Of a DNA stretch of 64,000 bases, positions 7,080-15,547 are shown piece after piece. The translations under genes were made by a program, and so were the position numbers. The DNA lies in contig NZ_JAINUL010000001.1 of assembly GCF_020639365.1 (NCBI RefSeq), positions 6,282,687-6,346,686 of the forward strand, given 5' to 3'. The notes beneath the pieces are model-generated. The model made no database searches. It was not told where the DNA came from and worked only from the letters and a program-made list of their open reading frames with translations. The stretch's first letter is position 1; each line of letters starts with the position of its first letter. The stretch comes from Streptomyces flavotricini (lineage in GTDB: Bacteria > Actinomycetota > Actinomycetes > Streptomycetales > Streptomycetaceae).

Positions 7080-8492
7080 TCACTGGGAGCCGCGGAAGCC
7101 GGCGCCCTCCACGATCAGCCCGGCCACCAGGGCCCCGGTCATCCCGGCGTGCGCGAGCCCGCCGCCGGGGTGGGCCCAGCCGCCCGCGAGGAACAGCCCG
7201 GGCAGGGCGGTGGTGTTGGCGGGGTAGAGCATCGCGCCGCCCGCTCCGGCCAGTGCGGGCGGGGGCACCGCGCCGCCCTGCGCCCCGGTGTCCGCCTCGA
7301 TGTCCGCGGGCGTGCGCTCGTGCGTCCACAGCAGCCGCTCCCGCAGTCCGGGCACGGCCCGGGCCGCCAGGTCCAGCAGCTCCTGCGCCCGGGGCGCAGG
7401 GGCGCCCCCAGGGCCGCAGAGGGCGCTCACGGTGACCGCCTCGTGGTCCGCGTCGGGCCGCACGGCGGGGTCGTCGGGGCGCAGCACCGTCAGCTGGGCG
7501 GTGGGGGAGTGGACCAGGGTGCGGTGGACGGCGTCCGCGGGGCGCGCGCCGCGCAGCGCGAGCAGCAGGGTGATCCGCCCGGCCACCCCCGGCCCGCGGG
7601 CGGGGACGCCGCCGTCCGGCAGCGGGACCCGGAGCTGCCGGGGGTCGACCGCGCAGACCACGTGGTCGGCGGCGGCATCGGAGCCGTCGGCCAGCAGCAG
7701 CCCGGCAGCCCGGCCGTCCCGCTCCAGGACCTCCCGTACCGGCGTGTCGAAGACGAAGGCCACCTTCCGTTCGAGGCAGCGCTCGTACACGGCCGTGGCC
7801 AGCGCCCGCATCCCGCCGCGCGCGTACCAGCTGCCGAAGGTCTGCTCCATGTACGGGAGCACGGCCGCCGAGGCGGGCGCGGTGGCGGGGTCCACCCCGT
7901 ACGCGCGCACCCGGGCGGCGAGCAGTTCGCCGAGCTCCCCGCCCAGCTCGCGGTCGGCCACCTCGGCGAGGGTCGGCGGGCGGCGGCGCAGCAGGCCGCT
8001 CCCCCGCAGTGCCGGGTACGGGTCCGCGCCCAGCACCTGCCAGTCGGGGCGCAGCGGCTCCTCGAGCAGGGGGCGCCGGGTCGCGTTCCAGGCGTCCCGG
8101 GCGCGGCCCAGGACCGCGTTCCAGCGCTCTCCCGCGCCGGCGCCGAAGGCCTGGTCGAGGACGGCGGCGGCGGCGCCGCGCGAGCCGCCCGGGAGGGTGA
8201 CGGCGGTGCCGTCGGCGAGGACGTGGCGGACGGCGGGGTCGACCTGCACCAGATCGACGCAGTCCTCCAGGGGCCGCTTGCCGGTCTTGACGAACAGGTC
8301 GCGGTAGACGGCGGGCAGGTGCAGCAGGCCCGGACCGGTGTCGAAGGCGAAGCCGCCCCGTTCGTACCGGCCGACCGAGCCGCCGTAGGTGGACCCGCGC
8401 TCGTACACCGTCACCTGGTGCCCCGCCACGGCCAGCCGGGCCGCCGTAGCCATCGCGCCCATGCCGGCGCCGATCACCGCAATTCGTGCCAT
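7080..8492 (-). CDS. Phytoene-dehydrogenase-like FAD oxidoreductase
   Basis: A 470-residue flavin amine-oxidase/phytoene-desaturase-fold enzyme. The N-terminal motif is IAVIGAGMGAMATAARLAVAGHQVTVYERG, followed by the family loop GGSVGRYERGGFAFDTGPGLLHLP. The C-terminal FAD motif is GLFLAGGWAHPGGGLAHAGMTG. The substrate is unknown: no phytoene synthase or other carotenoid genes are nearby, so a carotenoid role is not supported here. ATG 8492 gives the canonical N-terminus; longer in-frame starts add only Pro/Arg-rich sequence. Confidence 0.88.
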   Translation of the reverse strand: MARIAVIGAGMGAMATAARLAVAGHQVTVYERGSTYGGSVGRYERGGFAFDTGPGLLHLPAVYRDLFVKTGKRPLEDCVDLVQVDPAVRHVLADGTAVTLPGGSRGAAAAVLDQAFGAGAGERWNAVLGRARDAWNATRRPLLEEPLRPDWQVLGADPYPALRGSGLLRRRPPTLAEVADRELGGELGELLAARVRAYGVDPATAPASAAVLPYMEQTFGSWYARGGMRALATAVYERCLERKVAFVFDTPVREVLERDGRAAGLLLADGSDAAADHVVCAVDPRQLRVPLPDGGVPARGPGVAGRITLLLALRGARPADAVHRTLVHSPTAQLTVLRPDDPAVRPDADHEAVTVSALCGPGGAPAPRAQELLDLAARAVPGLRERLLWTHERTPADIEADTGAQGGAVPPPALAGAGGAMLYPANTTALPGLFLAGGWAHPGGGLAHAGMTGALVAGLIVEGAGFRGSQ

Positions 8493-8566
8493 GCGGATGA
8501 CCCTATCGAGCGGGATCGGGGGAGGCCGGGGGAGGTCGGCCGAGGTCGGCGGGGGGTCGGCCGAGG

Positions 8567-9184
8567 TCAGCGGGGTGGTAGCGCGGGCTCCACGGCCGCG
8601 AGCCGCCTCTCCTCGCGGCGCTGGGCCCGACGGCGCAGGAAGCGGCGGATGCGGCTCCACAGGAAGAAGAGTATGGCCAGACCGACCGCCAGCAGGAGGG
8701 CCGCGATGATCGCGGCGGCCTGGGGGTTGAACATCGCGAAAGTGACGATGCCCGCCACGCCGAGGTCCTCGGCGGTGCTCAGCGCGATGTTGCTGAACGG
8801 CTCCGGCGAGGTGTTGACGGCCATCCGGGTGCCGGCCTTGACGAAATGGCTGGCCAGCGCGGTGGAACCGCCGATCGCACCGGCGGCGATGTCGGAGAGC
8901 GAGCCGCTCTGGCCCGCCAGCAGGGCGCCGACCACCGCCCCGGCCACCGGCCGGATCACCGTGTGCACCGCGTCCCAGACGGAGTCCACGTACGGGATCT
9001 TGTCGGCGACGGCCTCGCAGAGGAACAGGACGCCGGCGACGATCAGCACGTCGGTGCGCTGGAGGGACGCGGGGACCTCGTCGGTCAGTCCGGTCGCGCC
9101 GAAGACGCCGAGCAGGAGGACCACGGCGTACGCGTTGATCCCGCTGGCCCAGCCGCTGGTGAAGACCAGGGGGAGCACACTCAC
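8567..9184 (-). CDS. DUF4126 integral membrane protein
   Basis: A 205-residue membrane protein with about four hydrophobic segments: TSGWASGINAYAVVLLLGVFGA, VLIVAGVLFLCEAVADKIPY, a Gly/Ala-rich IAAGAIGGSTALASHFVKAG region, and a C-terminal AAIIAALLLAVGLAILFFLW. It ends in an Arg-rich cytoplasmic tail (RRFLRRRAQRREERR). The start motif and VDSVWDAVHTVIRPVAGA fit the DUF4126 family. Function unknown. GTG start at 9184. It lies upstream of the oxidoreductase on the same strand, with 74 nt between them. Confidence 0.8.
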   Translation of the reverse strand: MSVLPLVFTSGWASGINAYAVVLLLGVFGATGLTDEVPASLQRTDVLIVAGVLFLCEAVADKIPYVDSVWDAVHTVIRPVAGAVVGALLAGQSGSLSDIAAGAIGGSTALASHFVKAGTRMAVNTSPEPFSNIALSTAEDLGVAGIVTFAMFNPQAAAIIAALLLAVGLAILFFLWSRIRRFLRRRAQRREERRLAAVEPALPPR

Positions 9185-9260
9185 CGGGCCATCATGCCGC
9201 AGGACCGTGCCGCGGCAGGGGCGATCGGGGAGAAGGGGCGGACCGGCGCGGCAGAGCCGT

Positions 9261-9294
9261 GAGGGGACGGCCGCGCAACGGCGGCCGTCCCCTC
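9261..9294 (-). terminator. Terminator downstream of the DUF3040 gene
   Basis: gaggggacggccgc (9261-9274), a 6-nt loop, then gcggccgtcccctc (9281-9294): a perfect 14-bp hairpin just past the DUF3040 stop at 9313. Confidence 0.85.
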
Positions 9295-9312
9295 AACCAT
9301 GTCTGCGGGGGC

Positions 9313-9714
9313 CTACTGCCCCTGTTCGTCGCGGCGGCGCTGCCACCGCTCCTCGATGCGGGTCATCATCGACCGACGCTGCCGGTTGCGGCCGTGGGCC
9401 GAACCGCCTGCACTGCCGGAGACGGGCTGCTCGCCAGGCTTGGGTGCCTTGCGCCAACCGGTGACCACGAGGACCGTACAGCCCAGCATGACGAGGAATC
9501 CCACCACGCTGACCCAGAGTACGTTCGGAATGATCACACCGGTCATGAGGAGCGCGATACCCACCACAATGCCTGCGACTGCCTGGTAAACCCGTCGCCG
9601 GGTGTACGTACGCAGTCCGCTTCCCTCAAGCGCTGTCGCGAACTTGGGATCTTCGGCGTACAGCGCTCGCTCCATCTGCTCGAGCATTCGCTGCTCGTGC
9701 TCCGAGAGCGGCAC
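9313..9714 (-). CDS. DUF3040 domain membrane protein
   Basis: A 133-residue protein beginning VPLSEHEQRMLEQMERALYA, the hallmark of the actinobacterial DUF3040 family. Two adjacent membrane segments follow (VYQAVAGIVVGIALLMTGVII and VLWVSVVGFLVMLGCTVLVVTGW), then an Arg-rich tail. An in-frame ATG at 9729 exists. However, the AGGAGG it contains sits 6 nt before the GTG at 9714, so 9714 is the real start and the ATG codon lies inside the ribosome binding site. Function unknown; the gene is single with its own terminator. Confidence 0.88.
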   Translation of the reverse strand: MPLSEHEQRMLEQMERALYAEDPKFATALEGSGLRTYTRRRVYQAVAGIVVGIALLMTGVIIPNVLWVSVVGFLVMLGCTVLVVTGWRKAPKPGEQPVSGSAGGSAHGRNRQRRSMMTRIEERWQRRRDEQGQ

Positions 9715-9806
9715 GGGAGTCCTCCTCATCCGTCGGTCGCGGGGGGTAGCGACCAGGGGTCCCCTTCAGGATAGGCGGGGAATCGCCCCCGTGATACCCG
9801 CCCTCT

Positions 9807-9876
9807 GCGCAAGGTTCCAAAACGCCGCCCGAAGAAGGCACCGCCCGAAAAGGCGCTGCCCGAGCAAACCTTGCGC
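9807..9876. repeat. Inverted repeat enclosing short direct repeats (intergenic)
   Basis: In the 305-nt gap 9715-10019, gcgcaaggtt (9807-9816) and its complement aaccttgcgc (9867-9876) flank about 50 nt containing three spaced copies of gcccga. It could be a structured RNA or regulatory site in the upstream region of the DUF3040 gene. Nothing else recognisable in the gap. Confidence 0.5.
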
Positions 9877-10019
9877 GAAACCGTACCGCCGGGTGGGCGG
9901 TCATGGGGCGCTTATTCCCCACAGGCCCGTCCACCATGCCGGTCACTGCGCACGATCATACGGGGCCGGGCGTCTGAACGGAGGGTGTCCGGCGTACTCC
10001 GTGAGCGGAACTCCGCAGA

Positions 10020-10778
10020 TCAGGCGCGCTTGCCGCCCAGGACGTGCAATTGCGTGGCGACCGCGTGGAAGGCCGGCAGCTCGGCGGCCGCCTCCTCCAG
10101 GCGCAGCAGCGCCTCGACCGCGCCCGGCTCGGTGTCGACCAGGACACCGGGGACGAGGTCGGCGAAGATGCGGACCCCGTGCACCGAGCCGACCTCCAGG
10201 CCGGCCCCGCCGACCAGCTCGGAGAGCTGCTCGGCGGTGAAGCGGCGCGGGACCGGGTCGCCCGCGCCCCAGCGGCCGGCCGGGTCGGTGAGCGCCGTAC
10301 GGGCCTCGGTGAAGTGGCCGGCGAGGGCGCGGGCCAGCACGGCCCCGCCCAGGCCCGCGGCCAGCAGGCTGAGCGTGCCGCCGGGGCGCAGTGCGGCGAC
10401 CGCGTTGGCCACGCCCTCGGCCGGTTCGTCCACGTACTCCAGCACGCCGTGGCAGAGCACCACGTCGTACGCCTCGCGCTCGACGACGTCCAGCAGGCCC
10501 TGGGCATCGCCCTGCACCCCGCGGACCAGGTCGGCCACGCCCTCCTCGGCGACCCGGCGCTCCAGCCCGAACAGCGCGTTCGGGCTGGGGTCGACCACGG
10601 TCACGCGGTGGCCGAGCCGGGCCACCGGCACGGCGAACTTGCCGGTGCCGCCACCGGTGTCCAGCACGTCCAGCACATCCCGCCCGGTCGCCTTCACCCG
10701 GCGGTCGAGGGCCTCCTTGAGGACCTCCCACACCACGGCGGTGCGAAGGGAGGCACGGGGGCGGGAAGTGTCCGACAC
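10020..10778 (-). CDS. SAM-dependent methyltransferase (class I)
   Basis: A 252-residue Rossmann methyltransferase. Motif I is VLDTGGGTGKFAVPVA near residues 38-53, the acidic SAM-ribose residue is in VTVVDPSP, and the post-motif LCHGVLEYVDEPAEGV is of the ubiE/smtA type. Substrate unknown. GTG start at 10778; a TAGGGT -10-like hexamer lies about 45 nt upstream (10824-10829 on the minus strand). A single gene between the DUF3040 gene and the HEPN-like gene, all on the minus strand. Confidence 0.85.
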   Translation of the reverse strand: MSDTSRPRASLRTAVVWEVLKEALDRRVKATGRDVLDVLDTGGGTGKFAVPVARLGHRVTVVDPSPNALFGLERRVAEEGVADLVRGVQGDAQGLLDVVEREAYDVVLCHGVLEYVDEPAEGVANAVAALRPGGTLSLLAAGLGGAVLARALAGHFTEARTALTDPAGRWGAGDPVPRRFTAEQLSELVGGAGLEVGSVHGVRIFADLVPGVLVDTEPGAVEALLRLEEAAAELPAFHAVATQLHVLGGKRA

Positions 10779-10939
10779 GGCTGATGACTCCTCGGCGCGA
10801 CAAGGGTGAGAGATGCGTGCCCCACCCTATTGCCTGGGAGGTGCCGTGCCGGTCACCCCGTGCCTGCTCAGCCCGCCTCCCGATGCTCCGGGTGCTCGGG
10901 GTGTCCGCAAAGTCCCGCCTGCCCCGCGGGCGCACGGCG

Positions 10940-11422
10940 CTACTTCGCGGACACCTCCTGGGAGCGGGGCTGCGGCAGCGTCTGCGCCACCGGCTGGAGG
11001 GCGAGCATCCGCTCCACCAGGCGCAGGAACATCTCCACGGCACGCACCAGATCGTCCGCGTCCCGGACCGTCGCCGCGTCGGGTATCCCCGCCTCGGCGC
11101 GCGCCCGGCGGTCGGCGCCGGAGGCGAACAGTGCGCTCCACTCCGTCAGCTCCGGGGCTATCTCCGGCAGTACCTCCCACGCGCTGCGGATCCGGGGCCT
11201 GCGCCGCGCGCCGACCGGCTCCGGCTTCCCGCGTGCGGCGAGCACCGCCGCGGCGGTGCGCAGTGCGGCGAGGTGGGCGGTGGCGTACCGCTCGTTGGGC
11301 CGCGTCAGCCGGACGGCCTCGGCCAGCCCGGAGCGGGCCTTGGCGAGCAGATCGAGCGCGGCCGGAGGTGCTGCCGACCTGCGCGGGACGGGGTGGACAG
11401 GGGACGGGGACGGTGTGGCCAT
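10940..11422 (-). CDS. SAV_6107-family HEPN-like protein
   Basis: A 160-residue, largely helical protein (ALDLLAKARSGLAEAVRLTRPNERYATAHLAALRTAAAVLAARG...). The conserved RPNERYATAHLAALR segment contains an RxxxxxH-like pattern, as in HEPN-domain proteins. Streptomyces homologues are known as the SAV_6107 family. HEPN domains often act as RNases or in toxin/abortive systems, but no antitoxin-like partner is adjacent, so that role is not claimed. ATG 11422 follows a perfect AGGAGG; upstream in-frame codons are non-coding in character. Confidence 0.8.
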   Translation of the reverse strand: MATPSPSPVHPVPRRSAAPPAALDLLAKARSGLAEAVRLTRPNERYATAHLAALRTAAAVLAARGKPEPVGARRRPRIRSAWEVLPEIAPELTEWSALFASGADRRARAEAGIPDAATVRDADDLVRAVEMFLRLVERMLALQPVAQTLPQPRSQEVSAK

Positions 11423-11576
11423 GACGAACCTCCTGTCGTTGCGTACTGCTGTGTCTGTGTTTGTGCCTACCCCATCGTGACGGTCGCCACTGACAATCAC
11501 GCCGACCTGCTGCTTTGTCCCCCTTCTCCGGTCAACTGCCCCCCGCCGCACGTCCGGTGCCGCCGAAGGTGCTAGT

Positions 11577-11602
11577 TTTTGAACTGACCGGTCAGTTCAA
11601 AA
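11577..11602. promoter_or_regulatory. Perfect 26-nt palindromic operator of the ABC/YhgE/TetR operon
   Basis: The half-site TTTTGAACTGACC (11577-11589) is followed immediately by its exact reverse complement (11590-11602). The core TGACCGGTCA is typical of TetR-family operators. It lies 15 nt before the first start codon (GTG 11618) of an operon that ends with a TetR regulator, so autorepression is likely. Confidence 0.8.
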
Positions 11603-11617
11603 GAAGGGGGGCGCGGC

Positions 11618-12493
11618 GTGGACAGCCCGCACGGAGCGGCCGTCAAGGCCGAAAGCTTCGGACTCAAGGGCCCGCGCGGCTGGGTGTTCCGGGGAGTGCG
11701 CCTCGACGCGGAGCCCGGCTCGCTCATCGCCGTCGAAGGACCCTCCGGCAGCGGCCGGACCTGTCTCCTGCTCGCCCTCACCGGACGCATGAAGGCCACC
11801 GAGGGCCACGCCGAGGTCGCCGGCCACCGGCTGCCCCGGCACATGACCGCGGTCCGCCGGGTCGCGGCCCTCGGCCCGGTCACCGGGGTCAACGAGCTCG
11901 ACCAGTCCCTCACCGTCGCCGAGCAGCTGCGCGAGGGCGCACTGCTCCAGCGCCGCTACGAGGGCCCCGTCCGCGCCCTGCTGCGCCCGCGCGGCGAACG
12001 CCGCACCGGCACCCGGGCCCGGATCGACGCCGCGCTGGCCGCCGCCGGGCTGGACCTCGCCACCCTGCCCAAGGGTCCGCGCACCTCCGTGCGCGACCTG
12101 GAGCGGCTGGAGGCGGTCCGGCTGTCCGTGGCCATCGCCCTGCTGGGCGCACCGCGGCTGCTGGCCCTCGACGACCTGGACCTCAAGCTCTCGGACGCCG
12201 AACGCGCCGAGGCGTGGACCCTGCTCCGCTCGATCGCCGCCGCCGGGACCACGGTCCTCGCGGTGTGCAGCGAGGCACCGGACGACGTGACGGTCCTGCG
12301 CACGGGCGCCGCCGAGGCCGAGCCGGCGGCCGAAGCGGCCAAGCCGGCCCAAGCGGCCAAGCCGGCCGAAGCCGGGCCCGCGGCCGGCGCGGACACGAAG
12401 TCCGAAGAGACCGAAGAGACCGAAGAGACCGAAGAGACCGAAGACACCACGAAGGGGGCGGACGATGCGCTCGCCGAAGCTGGCCGCGCTTGA
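11618..12493 (+). CDS. ABC transporter-type ATP-binding protein
   Basis: A 291-residue ABC ATPase: Walker A GPSGSGRT (residues about 41-48) and Walker B-like RLLALDDLDL. The usual LSGGQ signature is degenerate (VRDLERLEAVRLSVAIAL). The C-terminal 60 residues are an Ala/Pro/Glu-rich linker ending in four to five TEE repeats encoded by a 9-bp tandem repeat (12404-12448). It overlaps the next gene by 29 nt, so ATPase and membrane protein are coupled. Starts at GTG 11618, right after a TetR-type operator. Probably energises or partners the YhgE/Pip protein; substrate unknown. Confidence 0.85.
   Translation: MDSPHGAAVKAESFGLKGPRGWVFRGVRLDAEPGSLIAVEGPSGSGRTCLLLALTGRMKATEGHAEVAGHRLPRHMTAVRRVAALGPVTGVNELDQSLTVAEQLREGALLQRRYEGPVRALLRPRGERRTGTRARIDAALAAAGLDLATLPKGPRTSVRDLERLEAVRLSVAIALLGAPRLLALDDLDLKLSDAERAEAWTLLRSIAAAGTTVLAVCSEAPDDVTVLRTGAAEAEPAAEAAKPAQAAKPAEAGPAAGADTKSEETEETEETEETEDTTKGADDALAEAGRA
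12404..12448 (+). repeat. 9-bp tandem repeat in the ABC ATPase gene
   Basis: Unit gaagagacc, four exact copies plus one variant (gaagacacc), encoding a Glu/Thr repeat (TEETEETEE). The copy number is multiple-of-three neutral, so it can vary without breaking the frame. Confidence 0.85.
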
Positions 12494-14552
12494 GCTGAAG
12501 CGGTTCGGACGGGGGAAGCTTCCCCGGGCCGCCCTCGTCGCGCTGCTCCTGCTGCCGCTGCTCTACGGAGCCCTGTACCTCTGGTCGTTCTGGGACCCGT
12601 ACAGCCGCCTCGACAAGGTCCCGGTCGCGCTCGTCAACGCCGACCAGGGAGCCAGCGTCGAGGGCAAGAGCATCGACGCCGGTGCCCAGATCACCAAGAA
12701 GCTGCACGCCAGCAAGACCTTCGAGTGGCACGACGTGAGCCCCGAGGAGGCGGCCAAGGGCCTGGAGGACGGGACGTACTACCTGTCCCTGACCATGCCC
12801 GCGGACTTCAGCGCGAAGATCGCCTCGAGTTCCGGCGCGGACCCCGCGACCAGCGCCCTGCAGGTGCGCACCAACGACGCGAACAACTACATCGTCGGCT
12901 CGATCTCCCGCACCGTCTTCGCGGAGGTCCGCTCGGCGGCGTCCGCCAACGCCTCACGCGGCTTCCTCGACAAGATCTTCATCTCCTTCTCCGACCTGCA
13001 CGACAAGACCGCCGAAGCCGCCGATGGAGCCGACAAGCTCAAGGACGGCGCGAGCAAGGCCCAGCAGGGCGCCAAGGAGATCGCCGACGGCCTCGACACG
13101 GTCGAGGAGAAGAACGGCGAGCTGACCGGCGGGCTGACGAAGCTCAACACGGCCGCGGGCAAGCTGGAGACCGGTACGAAGGACGTCGCTGCAGGCACCC
13201 AGCAGGTAGCGGACAAGATCAACGGCACCGCCTCCCAGGTCCGCCCCTATCTGGACAACCCCAAGCAGCTCGCCGACGCCGCGCTGCTCGTCGCGGACAC
13301 CGCCCACGTCGTCAACAACCACCTCGAGACCTTCGGCAAGAAGGCCCCCGCCGCGGCCAAGGTCAGCAAGCAGGCCGCGGCCCTGGCGGCCGACACGTAC
13401 AGCCGCACCTGCACGGGCGCGGCCGCCAAGCCGCTGCCGGTGGCCTGCGCCGACCTGAAGAAGCTGAAGGACACCACCGCCGAGGCCGCCCAGCTCGCCG
13501 GCGATGTCGACGCCCTGGTCAAGGACTCGGGCGGCGATCTCGCCGAACTGCGGGGGCAGCTCACCGACCTGGAGAAGCAGGCCCGCAAGCTCGCCGCGGG
13601 CGCCCCCGGACTCGCCGGCAAGCTCGACCAGGCCGTCGCCGACGCGAACGCCCTCAACACCGGCGCGCACAAGGTCGCCACCGGCATGGCCCAGCTCCAC
13701 ACCGGCCTGGGCAAGGCCGCCGACGGTTCCGAGGCCATCGGGGCCGGAGTCGGCAAGATCGGCGACGGCGCGCACAGCCTCGACGGCGGCATCTACAAGC
13801 TCGTCGACGGCAACGGCGCCCTGGCCGACGGCCTGCACCAGGGCGTCGACAAGATCCCCGACTACGACCAGCAGCAGCGCGACGCCCGCACCGAGGTCAT
13901 GGCCGACCCGGTCAAGCTCGCCAACCAGTCCCTGCACAAGGCGCCCAACTACGGCACCGGCTTCGCGCCGTACTTCATCCCGCTCTCCCTCTGGGTCGGC
14001 GCGATGGTCGCCTACATGCTGATCGCGCCGATGAACAAGCGGGCGCTGGCCGCGGGCGCCTCGCCCTGGCGGATCGCGCTGGCGGGCTGGCTGCCGGTGG
14101 CGGGGCTCGGGGCCGCGCAGGTGGGCGCGCTGATGTCCGTGCTCCACTGGGGCCTCGGCCTGGAGATGGCCCGCCCTGCCCTCACCATCGGCTTCCTCTT
14201 CCTGGTCACGGGCTGCTTCGCCGCGATCGTCCAGTGGCTCAACGCCAAGTTCGGCGCGGCCGGCCGCATCCTGGTCCTCGCCGTCCTGATGCTCCAGCTG
14301 ACCTCGGCGGGCGGTACCTACCCCGTCCAGACCAGTCCGGAATTCTTCAACGCCATCCACCCGTACCTGCCGATGTCGTACGTCGTCGAGGGCCTGCGCC
14401 GCCTCATCACCGGCGGGGACCTCGCCCCGGTCTGGCAGGGCTGTGGGGTCCTGGTGGCCTTCACCGCGGGCGCCCTCGCCCTCACCGCGCTCGCCGCCCG
14501 CGGCAAGCAGGTGTGGACGATGGACCGCCTGCACCCGGAACTGAGCCTGTAG
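12465..14552 (+). CDS. YhgE/Pip domain membrane protein
   Basis: A 695-residue protein. One N-terminal membrane helix (ALVALLLLPLLYGALYLWSF) is followed by a conserved VPVALVNADQGASVEGKSID segment. A long extracellular helical region carries heptad-like Ala/Gly/Lys/Asp repeats (KLKDGASKAQQGAKEIADGL, KLNTAAGKLETGTKDVAAGT). The C-terminal half has about five more helices from residue 500. This is the architecture of phage-infection protein Pip and YhgE, ABC-2-like exporters. The ATP-binding gene overlapping its start supports an export function. Likely regulated by the downstream TetR protein; the cargo is unknown. Confidence 0.88.
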   Translation: MRSPKLAALELKRFGRGKLPRAALVALLLLPLLYGALYLWSFWDPYSRLDKVPVALVNADQGASVEGKSIDAGAQITKKLHASKTFEWHDVSPEEAAKGLEDGTYYLSLTMPADFSAKIASSSGADPATSALQVRTNDANNYIVGSISRTVFAEVRSAASANASRGFLDKIFISFSDLHDKTAEAADGADKLKDGASKAQQGAKEIADGLDTVEEKNGELTGGLTKLNTAAGKLETGTKDVAAGTQQVADKINGTASQVRPYLDNPKQLADAALLVADTAHVVNNHLETFGKKAPAAAKVSKQAAALAADTYSRTCTGAAAKPLPVACADLKKLKDTTAEAAQLAGDVDALVKDSGGDLAELRGQLTDLEKQARKLAAGAPGLAGKLDQAVADANALNTGAHKVATGMAQLHTGLGKAADGSEAIGAGVGKIGDGAHSLDGGIYKLVDGNGALADGLHQGVDKIPDYDQQQRDARTEVMADPVKLANQSLHKAPNYGTGFAPYFIPLSLWVGAMVAYMLIAPMNKRALAAGASPWRIALAGWLPVAGLGAAQVGALMSVLHWGLGLEMARPALTIGFLFLVTGCFAAIVQWLNAKFGAAGRILVLAVLMLQLTSAGGTYPVQTSPEFFNAIHPYLPMSYVVEGLRRLITGGDLAPVWQGCGVLVAFTAGALALTALAARGKQVWTMDRLHPELSL

Positions 14553-14581
14553 AGAGCGGGCCCGTGGAGATCGGTTGACCT

Positions 14582-15223
14582 GTGAGAATCAGCGCCATGG
14601 AACGCAGCAGCACCGGTACCGGCGGCGGCCGCCGGCAGGCGACCCGCCAGAAGCTCTACGAGGCGGCCGTCACCCTCATCGCCGAGCAGGGCTTCTCCGC
14701 GACCACGGTCGACGAGATCGCCGAGCGCGCGGGGGTCGCCAAGGGCACCGTCTACTACAACTTCGCGAGCAAGAACGAACTCTTCGAGGAGCTGCTGCGG
14801 CACGGGGTCGGGCTGCTGACGGCCTCGCTGCGCGACGCGGCCGAGGAGACGGAGCGGCGCGGCGGGAGCCGGGTCGAGGCGCTCGACGCGATGATCCGGG
14901 CCGGACTCGTGTTCATCGACCGGTACCCGGCCTTCACCCAGCTGTACGTCGCCGAGCTGTGGCGGACCAACCGGGCGTGGCAGTCCACGCTGATGGTGGT
15001 CCGGCGGGAGGCGGTGGCCGTCGTGGAGACGGTGCTGCGGGAGGGCGTGGAGCGGGGGGAGCTCAGCGCGGAGATCGACGTGCCGCTGACCGCCGCCGCG
15101 ATGGTGGGCATGGTGCTGGTGGCCGCGCTGGACTGGCAGTCGTTCCAGAGCGAGCGTTCGCTCGACGACGTGCACTCGGCGCTGTCGCTGCTGCTGCGGG
15201 GCCGGGTCAGCGGGAACCGCTGA
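14582..15223 (+). CDS. TetR/AcrR-family transcriptional regulator
   Basis: About 208-213 residues. The N-terminal TetR helix-turn-helix reads RQKLYEAAVTLIAEQGFSATTVDEIAERAGVAKGTVYYNFASK. A helical ligand-binding domain follows. Start is GTG 14582 or ATG 14597 (MERSSTG); neither has a strong ribosome site. Third gene of the ABC/YhgE operon, 29 nt after it. The 26-nt palindrome at 11577 is the natural candidate for its binding site, giving autoregulated control of the exporter. Confidence 0.9.
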   Translation: MRISAMERSSTGTGGGRRQATRQKLYEAAVTLIAEQGFSATTVDEIAERAGVAKGTVYYNFASKNELFEELLRHGVGLLTASLRDAAEETERRGGSRVEALDAMIRAGLVFIDRYPAFTQLYVAELWRTNRAWQSTLMVVRREAVAVVETVLREGVERGELSAEIDVPLTAAAMVGMVLVAALDWQSFQSERSLDDVHSALSLLLRGRVSGNR

Positions 15224-15547
15224 GAAGGCGGCCCGGGGGTCCCGGGTGACCCCCGATCGGCGGTGCCGCGGGGGTGCCGGGACGGCGTAGAACTGGGGGC
15301 GCCACCCGCTCCGCGTGAGTACGCGTACCTAGTCGCGGAAATGAGTAGCTGCGCGGATGGCCCCCACCTGCGCCGACGCCAGACTGGGGAGACGGACGGG
15401 GACCCGGTCCGGACCGCCGACACGGGGCGGCCGGTGCGGACCGGGTACCTGTTTCCACTGCGCGGCACGGCGGGGCTCGGGGGGAACGAGCCCCGCCGTT
15501 TCGCGTCCGAGGACGCCGCGGGGAGCAGGCGCCACGGGGCTACGGCC
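15224..15547. other. 324-nt intergenic region between convergent genes
   Basis: No credible gene. It holds a 10-nt palindrome gtacgcgtac (15319-15328) and an imperfect inverted repeat around ggtccggacc / gtgcggacc (15409-15443). A terminator-like hairpin lies at 15469-15497. Unusually long for a gap between convergent Streptomyces genes, so an unannotated small RNA is possible. Confidence 0.5.
15469..15497 (+). terminator. Terminator-like hairpin
   Basis: ggcggggctcg (15469-15479) pairs with cgagccccgcc (15487-15497), an 11-bp stem with a 7-nt loop, followed by gttt. It could terminate the TetR operon or a small transcript in the gap. Confidence 0.65.
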
